From Polaribacter sargassicola (GTDB lineage Bacteria; Bacteroidota; Bacteroidia; Flavobacteriales; Flavobacteriaceae), in NCBI RefSeq assembly GCF_021991835.1, contig NZ_JAHDAU010000001.1, positions 372,001 to 436,000 on the forward strand: a stretch of DNA of 64,000 nucleotides, read 5' to 3'. The position numbers were made by a program, and so were the translations under genes. Positions 24,294 through 32,089 of this stretch are shown here, in pieces (positions within the stretch are counted from its first letter, which is position 1; each line of letters opens with the position of its first letter). Below the pieces are notes generated by a model that worked only from the letters and a program-made list of their open reading frames with translations, had not been told where the DNA came from and searched no databases.

Positions 24294-24324
24294 TTGCTTA
24301 CAACACTATTAAAATCAATTTATT

Positions 24325-24759
24325 ATGACAATTGCCATTGGTAATGACCACGCAGGAACAGCATATAAGTTCGAAATTATAAAACATTTAGAAGAAAAAG
24401 GATATGAAGTGTTAAATTTTGGAACCGATACAAACGATTCTATGGATTATCCAGACGCAATACATCCAACTGCAGATGCTGTAGAATCTGGTAAAGCAGA
24501 AATGGGAATTATTTTATGTGGTTCTGGTAATGGTGCACAAATGACAGCAAATAAACACCAAGGTATTAGAGCTGCTCTTTGTTGGAATAACGAGTTGGTA
24601 GCATTAACAAGACAACACAATAATGCAAATATTTTAACAATACCTGCACGTTTTGTGTCTTTACAACAAGCTTTAGGTTTTGTAGATATTTTTTTAAATA
24701 CAGAATTTGAAGGTGGAAGACATCAAAACAGAGTTGGTAAAATTTCTTGTGCTGGTTAA
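24325..24759 (+). CDS. rpiB: Ribose-5-phosphate isomerase B (144 aa)
   Basis: Interconverts ribose 5-phosphate and ribulose 5-phosphate in the pentose phosphate pathway. MTIAIGNDHAGTAYKFEI at the N-terminus has the phosphate-binding D-H-A-G motif, and IILCGSGNGAQMTANK carries the catalytic cysteine C65; DYPDAIHPTADAV is also typical. Length is right for the LacAB/RpiB family. It follows the candidate origin gap and is read away from it; a GNAT acetyltransferase gene starts 27 bases downstream. Confidence 0.95.
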   Translation: MTIAIGNDHAGTAYKFEIIKHLEEKGYEVLNFGTDTNDSMDYPDAIHPTADAVESGKAEMGIILCGSGNGAQMTANKHQGIRAALCWNNELVALTRQHNNANILTIPARFVSLQQALGFVDIFLNTEFEGGRHQNRVGKISCAG

Positions 24760-24786
24760 TTAGTTAAAAAGCTTATAAATTTTTTT

Positions 24787-25227
24787 ATGAAATTTATTAC
24801 GAAATCTTTTTCTGAATTATCTACTACAGAATTGTATAAAATATTACAACTACGATCAGAAGTTTTTGTGGTAGAACAAGATTGTGTATATCAAGATATA
24901 GATTTTAAAGATCAAAAATCTTTACACATTTTAGGTAAAAAAGAGGATAAACTTATAGCTTACACACGTATTTTTAAACCAGGAGATTATTTTGAATTTG
25001 CCAGTATTGGTAGAGTAGTTGTGGTAGCAGAAGAACGTAAGTATGGTTACGGACACGATTTAATGAAAGCTTCTATAAAAGCTGTAAAAGAGCATTTTAA
25101 AGTTGATAAAATTACAATTTCCGCACAAAAATATTTAAAAAAATTCTACGAATCTCATCAATTTATTCAAGTTGGAGAAGAATATTTAGAAGACGGAATT
25201 CCACATATTAGAATGGATAGAAAATAA
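24787..25227 (+). CDS. GNAT acetyltransferase, ElaA family (146 aa)
   Basis: ElaA-type N-acetyltransferase fold: YKILQLRSEVFVVEQDCVYQDIDFKDQKSLHILG is the diagnostic first half (Rxx-F-VVEQ), and ASIGRVVVVAEERKYGYGHDLMKASIKAV contains the acetyl-CoA-binding R/K-x-x-G-x-G/A loop. The in vivo substrate of ElaA proteins is not known. It starts 27 bases after rpiB and is 14 bases from the zinc-peptidase gene, so all three may be one transcript. Confidence 0.87.
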   Translation: MKFITKSFSELSTTELYKILQLRSEVFVVEQDCVYQDIDFKDQKSLHILGKKEDKLIAYTRIFKPGDYFEFASIGRVVVVAEERKYGYGHDLMKASIKAVKEHFKVDKITISAQKYLKKFYESHQFIQVGEEYLEDGIPHIRMDRK

Positions 25228-25241
25228 ATTATTAAAAAAAG

Positions 25242-26264
25242 ATGAAGCTATTTAATTGCCCAAAGTGTAATCATATTATATTTTTCGAAAACGAAAGTTG
25301 CGAAAAATGTAAGAGTACATTAGGTTATAATTATTTAATTAATAATTTTTCTATACCTAATATTACATCAAACCTTACTTATTGTTTTAATCATAAACAT
25401 AATAGTTGTAATTGGTTAATAGATGCTTCTTCTAAAAATAAATTCTGTGTTGCTTGTAATCTAAATAGAAAAATACCAAACAAAGCAAATATTGATGCTT
25501 TTGATAAATATAAAAGGTTAGAGTTAGCTAAACATCGTTTAGTTTACCAATTATTACAACTAAAATTACCGTTAAAGTCTAAAATATTACATATAGAAGG
25601 TTTGGCTTTTGATTTTTTATCAGAAAATAATAAAGAAAATAAAAGAACAGGTCATGCAAACGGAGTTGTTACAATAATATTAAAAGAAGCAGATTCTGTA
25701 CATAGAGAACAATTAAGAAAACAAATGAACGAGCCTTATAGAACATTATTAGGGCATTTTAGGCATGAAATTGGTCATTATTATTGGCCTTTACTTTTTA
25801 AAGAAAAAAATGTTAATAAGTTTAGATCTTTGTTTGGTGATGAGCGTTTAGATTATGGTTTAGCATTAGAAAATCATTATAAAAATGGTATTAAACCAAA
25901 TTGGAATTCAGAGTTTATAAGTAGTTATGCAGCTTCTCATCCTTGGGAAGATTGGGCAGAAACTTGGGCGCATTATTTACATATAATGGATACTTTAGAA
26001 ACTGCAAATTACATAGGTTTTTCTATAAAAAATAAAAATAATGAAGTTTTAAACAACAGAGTTTTAAAATTTAAAAATCCATATAAAATTAAAAATTTTA
26101 AGCAAATATTTAAAGCAAGTATCTCTTTAACATCCGCAGCAAATAGTTTAAATAGAGCTATGGGTTTACCAGATATTTATCCTTTTGTAATACCAAAACC
26201 TGTTTATAAAAAGTTAGAATTTATACATAACTTGTTGTTTAATGCAAATGTAAAATTGACTTAA
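25242..26264 (+). CDS. Putative zinc-dependent peptidase with N-terminal zinc ribbon (340 aa)
   Basis: The first 25 residues hold a zinc ribbon (C6-x2-C9, C20-x2-C23), followed by another Cys-rich segment (C48, C56, C69, C72). The middle carries HEIGH at residues 175-179, the HExxH signature of zinc metalloproteases, within LLGHFRHEIGHYYW; downstream, LFGDERLDYG and AASHPWEDWAETWAHYLH supply further acidic and histidine residues as expected in this group (Pfam Peptidase_Mx). There is no signal peptide, so it acts in the cytosol. The substrate is unknown. Family call fairly sure, activity not shown. Confidence 0.82.
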   Translation: MKLFNCPKCNHIIFFENESCEKCKSTLGYNYLINNFSIPNITSNLTYCFNHKHNSCNWLIDASSKNKFCVACNLNRKIPNKANIDAFDKYKRLELAKHRLVYQLLQLKLPLKSKILHIEGLAFDFLSENNKENKRTGHANGVVTIILKEADSVHREQLRKQMNEPYRTLLGHFRHEIGHYYWPLLFKEKNVNKFRSLFGDERLDYGLALENHYKNGIKPNWNSEFISSYAASHPWEDWAETWAHYLHIMDTLETANYIGFSIKNKNNEVLNNRVLKFKNPYKIKNFKQIFKASISLTSAANSLNRAMGLPDIYPFVIPKPVYKKLEFIHNLLFNANVKLT

Positions 26265-26295
26265 TTTTTTATAAAACATTGTAAATAAAATAATT

Positions 26296-26472
26296 ATGAG
26301 TAAACCGCTTCAGTATTTTATAATAGCAATTAGTATTGCATCAATTTTTTTATCAATCTATACTATTTTTAAAACTCATGTTTTTTTTGATGGTTTAGGC
26401 GGTATAATTGTAGGATTTGGGTTATTAGGTGCTTTGTATTTTGATAAACATCAAAAAAAATCGAATAAATAA
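26296..26472 (+). CDS. Small two-helix membrane protein (58 aa)
   Basis: ATG at 26296 and TAA at 26470. Two hydrophobic segments (about residues 7-25 and 33-48, the second with a GGIIVGFGLLGAL glycine pattern) separated by a short loop, with a basic tail DKHQKKSNK. No family recognised. It reads toward the 36-residue frame on the other strand: the two stop codons abut (26472/26473). Located between the zinc-peptidase gene and the pseudouridine synthase, in ordinary codon use. Confidence 0.6.
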   Translation: MSKPLQYFIIAISIASIFLSIYTIFKTHVFFDGLGGIIVGFGLLGALYFDKHQKKSNK

Positions 26473-26583
26473 TTATGTATCTTTCTTTTTAGTCATCTTA
26501 TAAATTAGATAACCAAAACCTACTAAAAAGTGTAAAATAATTATTGCCGCTACAATGTATAAAGTTGTGTTAGAATTGTTCAT
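26473..26583 (-). CDS. Very small single-pass membrane protein (36 aa)
   Basis: ATG at 26583, TAA at 26473. One central membrane helix (about residues 9-29, YIVAAIIILHFLVGFGYLIYK) flanked by a polar start (MNNSNTT) and a basic tail (MTKKKDT), so the N-terminus is probably outside and the C-terminus in the cytosol. This shape is common among flavobacterial small proteins. It converges with the 58-residue protein. No family or role recognised. Confidence 0.5.
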   Translation of the reverse strand: MNNSNTTLYIVAAIIILHFLVGFGYLIYKMTKKKDT

Positions 26584-26627
26584 AACACAAAATTATAAAG
26601 TTGATTATAATTTTTTTGTGATAAATG

Positions 26628-27197
26628 TTACATTAACTTATCAACTTCTAAAATATTACCAACTTCTAAATTGTCTAATTTTATATCACCAATTCTAACA
26701 CGAATTAAACGTAAAGTTGGCAAACCAACAGCAGCCGTCATTTTACGTACTTGTCTAAATTTTCCTTCTCTTATAATAATAGAAACCCAACTTGTAGGTC
26801 CGTGTCTTTCGTCTCTAATTTTCTGACTTCTTAAAGGAAATTTAGGATCATCAATTATAAAAGCTTTACCAGGTTTTGTAGTGTATTTTTTACCATTAAA
26901 ACCAATTTCTACACCATTTTTTAACTGTTTTATTTCTTTTTCGGTAACAATACCATCAACTTGTACGTAATACTCTTTTTCGTATTTATTAGATCTAATT
27001 TCTGCAGATACTTTACCATCGGTTGTTAATAAAAGTAAACCTTCAGACGGAACATCTAAACGCCCAATTGCCATCGTTCCTTCTGGAAAATCATATAAAT
27101 CTCCTAACAATTTTTTTTTCCGCTTTGCGGGATTTACAAACTGAGAAATCATTCCCCAGGGTTTATGAATTATAAAATGACGATGCTTTTCTGCCAA
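26628..27197 (-). CDS. rRNA pseudouridine synthase, RsuA/RluE-like (189 aa)
   Basis: Pseudouridine synthase of the RsuA/RluB/E/F group without an S4 domain, as in RluE. IGRLDVPSEGLLLLTTDG (D48 as catalytic aspartate) is the GRLD motif; YVQVDGIVTEKEI and EGKFRQVRKMTAAVGLPTLRLIRVRIGDI are the usual later blocks. It would modify 23S or 16S rRNA. No ATG is available before the conserved HKPWGMISQF, so the start appears to be TTG at 27197, one base away from the stop of the upstream epimerase gene (27199); coupling of translation is likely. The exact rRNA position cannot be assigned. Confidence 0.85.
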   Translation of the reverse strand: MAEKHRHFIIHKPWGMISQFVNPAKRKKKLLGDLYDFPEGTMAIGRLDVPSEGLLLLTTDGKVSAEIRSNKYEKEYYVQVDGIVTEKEIKQLKNGVEIGFNGKKYTTKPGKAFIIDDPKFPLRSQKIRDERHGPTSWVSIIIREGKFRQVRKMTAAVGLPTLRLIRVRIGDIKLDNLEVGNILEVDKLM

Positions 27198-27198
27198 A

Positions 27199-27990
27199 TT
27201 ATAGCACTTTTATGTTTACAGAAAAAGTGTTTTTTCCTGTTGATAAAGACATATTTTCTTCAGAAAATTTTTGATCTGTGTAAGAAGTATATTGCGTAAT
27301 TGGCTCAATACATAGCATGTTGTCAACTTCTGTCCAAAGCATAAAGTTATTAAAACCTTCGGTTGATATTTCTAAATCGTTTTTATCAATATTTTTTAAG
27401 ATTATTTTATCAGTTCCTAAAACAGGAAAAGCGTTAGAACCAGCTTTGTAAACATCTTTTAAAGTAATTTTTTCTGTACCAGCTTCTAAAATTTCGTTAC
27501 CAGTATCAGATAACATAAATGCAGGATGATAACCTAACATAAAAGGCATTCCTTCATCAGAACTAATGATAAATTCAATTGTTAAAATATCATTTTTTAA
27601 TGTAAAAACTTTTTCAAAAGTAAAATTGAAAGGCCAAGAAAGATTTTCTTCGGTAGATTTTACAGGAAATTTACTGTTGTTAACAAGTGTATTTTTAGTA
27701 TATTTTTTAATAAATTTTGCAGAATTTTCATCCGAAGAAACTAAAGAATATTCTAATTCTCGTAACAAACCATGTTGGTCTAAAATAGCATCTCCGTTTT
27801 TAGTGTGTACTCTAAAATTATTTTTGGCAGTTGGGCCAATTACCGGAAACATTTCATCATCAGAATTACGCCAACCTTTATTTCCTTTTTGATGAATGTA
27901 TTCTTTTTTATCTTTTGTAAAACTTATTAATTCTCCTTTTTCAATTACAATGTTGCTATTCTTATTTTGTAAAAATATTTTTGAACTCAT
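27199..27990 (-). CDS. Aldose 1-epimerase family protein (263 aa)
   Basis: Galactose mutarotase-like beta-sandwich protein: the GPTAKNNFRVHTKNG-like and DQHGLLRELEYSLVSSDENS-like parts correspond to the aldose-epimerase opening, and MLGYHPAFMLSD holds the catalytic histidine/His-Pro motif. It is nearer the YeaD/glucose-6-phosphate 1-epimerase-like subgroup of Bacteroidota than to classical GalM. It starts the two-gene unit with the pseudouridine synthase. Sugar specificity is not visible from the sequence. Confidence 0.83.
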   Translation of the reverse strand: MSSKIFLQNKNSNIVIEKGELISFTKDKKEYIHQKGNKGWRNSDDEMFPVIGPTAKNNFRVHTKNGDAILDQHGLLRELEYSLVSSDENSAKFIKKYTKNTLVNNSKFPVKSTEENLSWPFNFTFEKVFTLKNDILTIEFIISSDEGMPFMLGYHPAFMLSDTGNEILEAGTEKITLKDVYKAGSNAFPVLGTDKIILKNIDKNDLEISTEGFNNFMLWTEVDNMLCIEPITQYTSYTDQKFSEENMSLSTGKNTFSVNIKVL

Positions 27991-28054
27991 TGTTTAAATT
28001 TTTTAGGTAAAAATAGTATAAAATGTAGTTTATTTTTTAGGAAAAATAAATTTA

Positions 28055-28062
28055 TATTTTTG
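28055..28062 (+). promoter_or_regulatory. -7 promoter box for recA (TATTTTTG)
   Basis: TAnnTTTG match 42 bases upstream of the ATG. I see no LexA-type palindrome in the gap. Confidence 0.45.
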
Positions 28063-28104
28063 TAACTTGTCTCACTTTTTAAAATTAAAAATAGAGTTCG
28101 ATTT

Positions 28105-29112
28105 ATGGCAGTAGATAAAGAAAAAGCAGCAAAACTTAAAGCGCTTCAACTTACTTTAGATAAACTAGATAAGACTTACGGAAAAGGTTCTGTAATGAAA
28201 TTAGGAGATGTTGTTAAAGAAGATGTAGATGCAATTTCATCTGGTTCTTTAGGTTTAGATTTAGCATTAGGCGTTGGTGGTTATCCAAGAGGTAGAATTA
28301 TAGAAATTTATGGGCCAGAATCTTCTGGTAAAACAACATTAACTATTCATGCAATTGCAGAAGCCCAAAAAGCTGGCGGAATTGCAGCATTTATTGATGC
28401 AGAACATGCATTTGATAAATTTTATGCAGAAAATTTAGGAGTTGATGTAGAAAATTTAATTATTTCTCAGCCAGATCACGGAGAGCAAGCATTAGAAATT
28501 GCAGATAATTTAATTAGATCTGGTGCAATAGATATTGTTGTTATAGATTCTGTTGCTGCATTAACACCAAAATCTGAGATTGAAGGAGAAATGGGAGATT
28601 CTAAAATGGGTCTTCATGCACGTTTAATGTCTCAAGCATTACGTAAATTAACAGGTACAATTTCTAAAACAAACTGTACAGTAATCTTTATTAACCAATT
28701 ACGTGAAAAAATTGGTGTAATGTTTGGTAATCCAGAAACAACAACTGGTGGTAACGCATTAAAATTTTATGCTTCTGTACGTTTAGATATTAGAAGAAGA
28801 ACGCAAATTAAAGATGGAGACAGAGTTATTGGTAACAGTACAAAAGTTAAAATTGTAAAAAATAAAGTAGCACCACCATTTCAAATTGCAGAATTTGATA
28901 TTATGTACGGAGAAGGAATTTCTAAAGTAGGAGAAATTTTAGACATTGCTGTAGAATTAGGTATTGTAAAGAAAAGTGGTTCTTGGTTTAGCTACGGAGA
29001 AACAAAATTAGGACAAGGAAGAGACTCTGTAAAAGGATTGATAAAAGACAACCCAGAATTAGCAGAAGAACTAGAAGGAAAAATTAAAGTTGCTATTGAA
29101 AATCAAGAGTAA
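28105..29112 (+). CDS. recA: Recombinase RecA (335 aa)
   Basis: Complete RecA: Walker [10 protein letters not shown] at residues 70-78, Walker [13 protein letters not shown], the [59 protein letters not shown] core with DNA-binding loops 1 and 2, and a short acidic C-terminal tail. It forms ATP-dependent filaments on single-stranded DNA for homologous repair. Normal length; a strong terminator (29136-29177) follows, and a GNAT gene begins just after it. Residue-level features are standard. Confidence 0.98.
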   Translation: MAVDKEKAAKLKALQLTLDKLDKTYGKGSVMKLGDVVKEDVDAISSGSLGLDLALGVGGYPRGRIIEIYGPESSGKTTLTIHAIAEAQKAGGIAAFIDAEHAFDKFYAENLGVDVENLIISQPDHGEQALEIADNLIRSGAIDIVVIDSVAALTPKSEIEGEMGDSKMGLHARLMSQALRKLTGTISKTNCTVIFINQLREKIGVMFGNPETTTGGNALKFYASVRLDIRRRTQIKDGDRVIGNSTKVKIVKNKVAPPFQIAEFDIMYGEGISKVGEILDIAVELGIVKKSGSWFSYGETKLGQGRDSVKGLIKDNPELAEELEGKIKVAIENQE

Positions 29113-29135
29113 TTTTTAAAACTTTTTATATTATT

Positions 29136-29177
29136 AAAACTGCTATAGATTAAGAATTCTATGGCAGTTTTTTATTT
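29136..29177 (+). terminator. Rho-independent terminator of recA
   Basis: AAAACTGC-t-ATAGA (29136-29149) pairs with TCTAT-g-GCAGTTTT (29158-29171), one T-G wobble, eight-base loop, then a T-rich tail. Confidence 0.88.
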
Positions 29178-29185
29178 TTTTTAAT

Positions 29186-29725
29186 ATGATTTATTTATCA
29201 GATAATTTACAATTAAAGTCTATTTTAAGTTCAGAGTCATCTACTCTTTTTAAATTGATGGAAGAAGTTTACCCTTTAGCTTACAGTCATTTTTGGAAAG
29301 ATAAAGGGGTTTGGTATGTAAACTCTCAATACTCAAAAGAAAATATTTTAAAAGAATTATCTGTTAAAAATGCCGATTATTATTTTATAGTTTTTAATAA
29401 TGAAATTGTGGGTAATTTTAGAATTATTTGGGATGAAAAATTAGAAGGTATATCAGAAAAAAAACAAGTTAAATTACATAGAATTTATCTTCATAAAAAA
29501 ACACAAGGTAACGGAATTGGAAAAAAAATACTTCTTTGGTTAGAAAATAAATCTAAAGAAAAAGGATATAAAATTATTTGGTTAGATGCTATGGATGAAC
29601 AGCCACAAGCTTTTAATTTTTATAAGAAACAAGGGTATAAATACCATTCTCATACTTTTTTACCTTTTGATTTACTTTACGATAAAGTAAGAAAAATGAG
29701 TCAGATTTTTAAAATATTAGACTAA
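29186..29725 (+). CDS. GNAT family N-acetyltransferase (179 aa)
   Basis: GNAT fold with VKLHRIYLHKKTQGNGIGKKILLWLENKSKEKG, the acetyl-CoA-binding Q/RGxGxG/A loop, preceded by FNNEIVGNFRIIWDE and followed by IIWLDAMDEQPQAFNFYKKQGY, the typical end of the substrate pocket. It resembles the polyamine or small-molecule GNAT proteins of Gram-positives in shape, but the substrate is not assignable. The start lies in the tail region of the recA terminator, so it may depend on its own weak promoter or on read-through. Confidence 0.85.
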   Translation: MIYLSDNLQLKSILSSESSTLFKLMEEVYPLAYSHFWKDKGVWYVNSQYSKENILKELSVKNADYYFIVFNNEIVGNFRIIWDEKLEGISEKKQVKLHRIYLHKKTQGNGIGKKILLWLENKSKEKGYKIIWLDAMDEQPQAFNFYKKQGYKYHSHTFLPFDLLYDKVRKMSQIFKILD

Positions 29726-29729
29726 TAAA

Positions 29730-29882
29730 TTATTCTTTAGATAATATTTTTACCAACCATAAAATTAAATAAGCACCAACGCCTAAACCTGCAAATAAAA
29801 CTAATAAAACTAATAGTATTCTTATATTTTTTGCAGAAAATTGGGTTTTAGTACTTAGCCATTCACATACACCTAAAATCAT
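29730..29882 (-). CDS. Small PspC-domain-like membrane protein (50 aa)
   Basis: ATG at 29882, TAA at 29730. The whole protein matches the PspC shape: MILGVCEWLS (the G-V-C-x-W/G-L start), a short helix, NIRILLVLLVLFAGLGVGAYLILWLVKIL as the membrane helix with the family pattern. PspC domains in other bacteria act in envelope stress response; here only the domain and no other parts are present. It converges with the GNAT gene (stop at 29725) and lies upstream of a hypothetical gene. Short PspC proteins occur in many flavobacteria. Confidence 0.7.
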   Translation of the reverse strand: MILGVCEWLSTKTQFSAKNIRILLVLLVLFAGLGVGAYLILWLVKILSKE

Positions 29883-29900
29883 ACTTTTATTTTTAAATTA

Positions 29901-30515
29901 TTAATTAAACTTTTTACTTTTTAAAATATGTTTTGCTTTATTTTTAATACTTTTCTTAGCTCCATTTTTTGATAAAAAAAGTACACTTTGTTTATCTATT
30001 TCTTTAGTATTTAATAAAAGGTTTTGTAAAATTGAATTTTTAGAGTCAATCAACATTTTAGCTATTTTACTAGTATATCCTTTTTCTAAAAATGTTAACC
30101 TTAAAGCTTCTAATTTCTCGTCTACAATTCCTCTACTTTTTAAGATGCGTTCATCTTTAAATTCCTCTAAAAAATAGCACAACTCTTCAATTTTATTTAC
30201 AATTTCTAACCTTTTTTTTGATTTATAAATTAAATGCGGATTTCCCCAATTTCCAGCCATTAAAAAAGTGTTATTTACTTTATTAAATTCTTCTTGTAAA
30301 TTTATAACTTTTAAAACATACTCACCATTTACATCATCTTCTGGTTGCCATTGTAATTCTATCGATCTATTTCGGTTTTCAGAATATAAAAACAATAAAT
30401 TTTCAGCAAAATAGGTCATTGTTTCTTCAGACGGATCAATTTCAAAAAAACAGTTCCATTCAATTTTCCAATCACTAGAAATTCTTAATGGTTGATATTC
30501 TTTATAAATAGCCAT
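29901..30515 (-). CDS. Hypothetical cytosolic protein (204 aa)
   Basis: No signal peptide or membrane helix. Mixed alpha/beta content with WKIEWNCFFEIDPSEE and a tryptophan-rich first half (SIELQWQPEDDVNGEYVLKVINL), then a long charged helix (EIVNKIEELCYFLEEFKDERILKSRG) and a lysine-rich end (AKKSIKNKAKHILKSKK). I do not recognise a family. It follows dut by 5 bases on the same strand (stop of dut at 30521) so it is part of the dut unit. It may be a flavobacterial conserved protein of unknown function. Confidence 0.55.
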   Translation of the reverse strand: MAIYKEYQPLRISSDWKIEWNCFFEIDPSEETMTYFAENLLFLYSENRNRSIELQWQPEDDVNGEYVLKVINLQEEFNKVNNTFLMAGNWGNPHLIYKSKKRLEIVNKIEELCYFLEEFKDERILKSRGIVDEKLEALRLTFLEKGYTSKIAKMLIDSKNSILQNLLLNTKEIDKQSVLFLSKNGAKKSIKNKAKHILKSKKFN

Positions 30516-30520
30516 TAAAA

Positions 30521-30952
30521 TTAAATTCCTGTACTACCAAAACCACCAGCACCACGTTCTGTTTCGCTTAAAACTTCTACTTCTTTCCAAACAGCTCTTT
30601 CGTGTTTTGCAATAACTAATTGCGCAATTCTTTCACCATCATTTATAATAAAATCCTCATTAGATAAGTTTACTAAAATTACCCCAATTTCTCCACGATA
30701 ATCTGCATCTATAGTTCCAGGAGAATTTAAAACAGTAATTCCTTTTTTAGCAGCCAAACCACTTCTTGGTCTAACTTGTGCTTCAAAACCAACAGGTAAA
30801 GCAATAAATAAACCCGTTTTTACAATAGCTCTTTCTAAAGGTTTTAAAGTTATTGATTCTTCTATATTTGCTCTTAAATCCATACCTGCTGCACCTTCTG
30901 TTTCGTATGCTGGTGTTGCGTGTTTAGATTTATTAATTATTTGTACGTTCAT
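30521..30952 (-). CDS. dut: Deoxyuridine 5'-triphosphate nucleotidohydrolase (143 aa)
   Basis: Trimeric dUTPase that splits dUTP into dUMP and pyrophosphate, preventing uracil in DNA and supplying dTMP synthesis. The five motifs are present: [56 protein letters not shown] and the C-terminal [11 protein letters not shown] that closes over the active site. Normal length. The downstream hypothetical gene is 5 bases away. It reads away from gpsA. Confidence 0.97.
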   Translation of the reverse strand: MNVQIINKSKHATPAYETEGAAGMDLRANIEESITLKPLERAIVKTGLFIALPVGFEAQVRPRSGLAAKKGITVLNSPGTIDADYRGEIGVILVNLSNEDFIINDGERIAQLVIAKHERAVWKEVEVLSETERGAGGFGSTGI

Positions 30953-31023
30953 TTTTAATATAAATAGATTGTTAACAAATATAATAAATCAACTATGGAT
31001 TCTTTATAACTTAATAGTTTTAT

Positions 31024-31031
31024 TACTTTTG
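31024..31031 (+). promoter_or_regulatory. -7 promoter box for gpsA (TACTTTTG)
   Basis: Exact TAnnTTTG match 19 bases upstream of the gpsA ATG. Confidence 0.5.
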
Positions 31032-31050
31032 ATGCATTAAACTAATTTTA

Positions 31051-32046
31051 ATGAGTGAACAAAAAAAAATAGCGGTTTTAGGTGGTGGAAGTTGGGCAAC
31101 TGCAATTGTTAAAATGTTGATAGAAAACTTAGAAACTGTTGGTTGGTATATGAGAAATACGCTTGCAATAGAGCATATTAAAGAAAACGACCATAATCCT
31201 AGATATTTAAGTTCTGCAGAATTAGATGCAAATCGTTTAGATTTATCAGATGATATAAATTATATGGTTAAAAATTACGATATTTTAATTTTTGCCATTC
31301 CATCTGCTTTTTTAACAAGCGAGCTAAATAAATTAACAGAATCTCTACAAAATAAAACTATTTTTTCTGCTATTAAAGGTATTGTACCAGAAACAGGTTT
31401 AATTGTTGGCGAGCATTTTAATAGAGAGTTTAATATTCCTTTAGATAATATTGGTGTTATTACAGGTCCTTGTCATGCAGAAGAAGTAGCTATGGAGCGT
31501 TTATCTTATTTAACAATAGCATGTACAAACGAAATAAAAGCCAAGTGCATGAAAAATGCCTTACAAAGTTGGTACATTAAAACAAAAATTTCTGATGATA
31601 TTATAGGTACAGAATACGCTGCTATGTTAAAAAATATTTATGCAGTTGCAGCGGGTATTGCACATGGTTTAGGTTATGGAGATAATTTTCAGGCAGTTTT
31701 AATGAGTAATGCCATTAGAGAAATGAAACGTTTTATTAAAAAAGTACATAAGATGAAACGTAACATTAACAACTCTGCTTATTTAGGAGATTTATTAGTT
31801 ACTGGCTATTCTATTTTTAGTAGAAATAGACAATTTGGTAATATGGTTGGTAAAGGATACACTGTTAAATCTGCTCAAATGGAAATGAGTATGATTGCAG
31901 AAGGTTATTATGCTACTAAAAGTGCATACATAATTAAACAGGAAAACAATACTAAAACACCTATTATAGATACTGTTTATAATGTTTTGTATGAAAATAA
32001 AAATCCTAAAAAAGAATTTAAAAAGTTGACAGATAAATTAGATTAA
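31051..32046 (+). CDS. gpsA: Glycerol-3-phosphate dehydrogenase, NAD(P)+-dependent (331 aa)
   Basis: Reduces dihydroxyacetone phosphate to sn-glycerol 3-phosphate for phospholipids. The Rossmann motif VLGGGSWATA (about 9-18) is at the N-terminus, ITGPCHAEEVAMERLSYLTIAC is a GpsA signature, and GTEYAAMLKNIYAVAAGIAHGLGYGDNFQA contains the catalytic lysine (in MLKN). Length is usual. Together with glpD (35964-37610) on the other strand, the window carries both directions of glycerol 3-phosphate metabolism. The ACT-like gene downstream begins 43 bases later. Confidence 0.95.
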   Translation: MSEQKKIAVLGGGSWATAIVKMLIENLETVGWYMRNTLAIEHIKENDHNPRYLSSAELDANRLDLSDDINYMVKNYDILIFAIPSAFLTSELNKLTESLQNKTIFSAIKGIVPETGLIVGEHFNREFNIPLDNIGVITGPCHAEEVAMERLSYLTIACTNEIKAKCMKNALQSWYIKTKISDDIIGTEYAAMLKNIYAVAAGIAHGLGYGDNFQAVLMSNAIREMKRFIKKVHKMKRNINNSAYLGDLLVTGYSIFSRNRQFGNMVGKGYTVKSAQMEMSMIAEGYYATKSAYIIKQENNTKTPIIDTVYNVLYENKNPKKEFKKLTDKLD

Positions 32047-32089
32047 ATGTTTAATTTTGAACATTAATGTAATTTATTAAACATCTATA

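Larger units (their letters stand above)
23718..24324. other. Gene-free stretch upstream of rpiB
   Basis: 607 bases with no open frame of note. It contains the seven DnaA-box-like 9-mers of the candidate origin (23803-24272), runs of A and T, and the rpiB promoter box at its right end. Confidence 0.5.

Noticed and set aside
29712..29735. Possible recA SOS box or second terminator
   Set aside because: No LexA-like palindrome is visible around recA, and the sequence after the GNAT gene is simply the end of the PspC-like frame.
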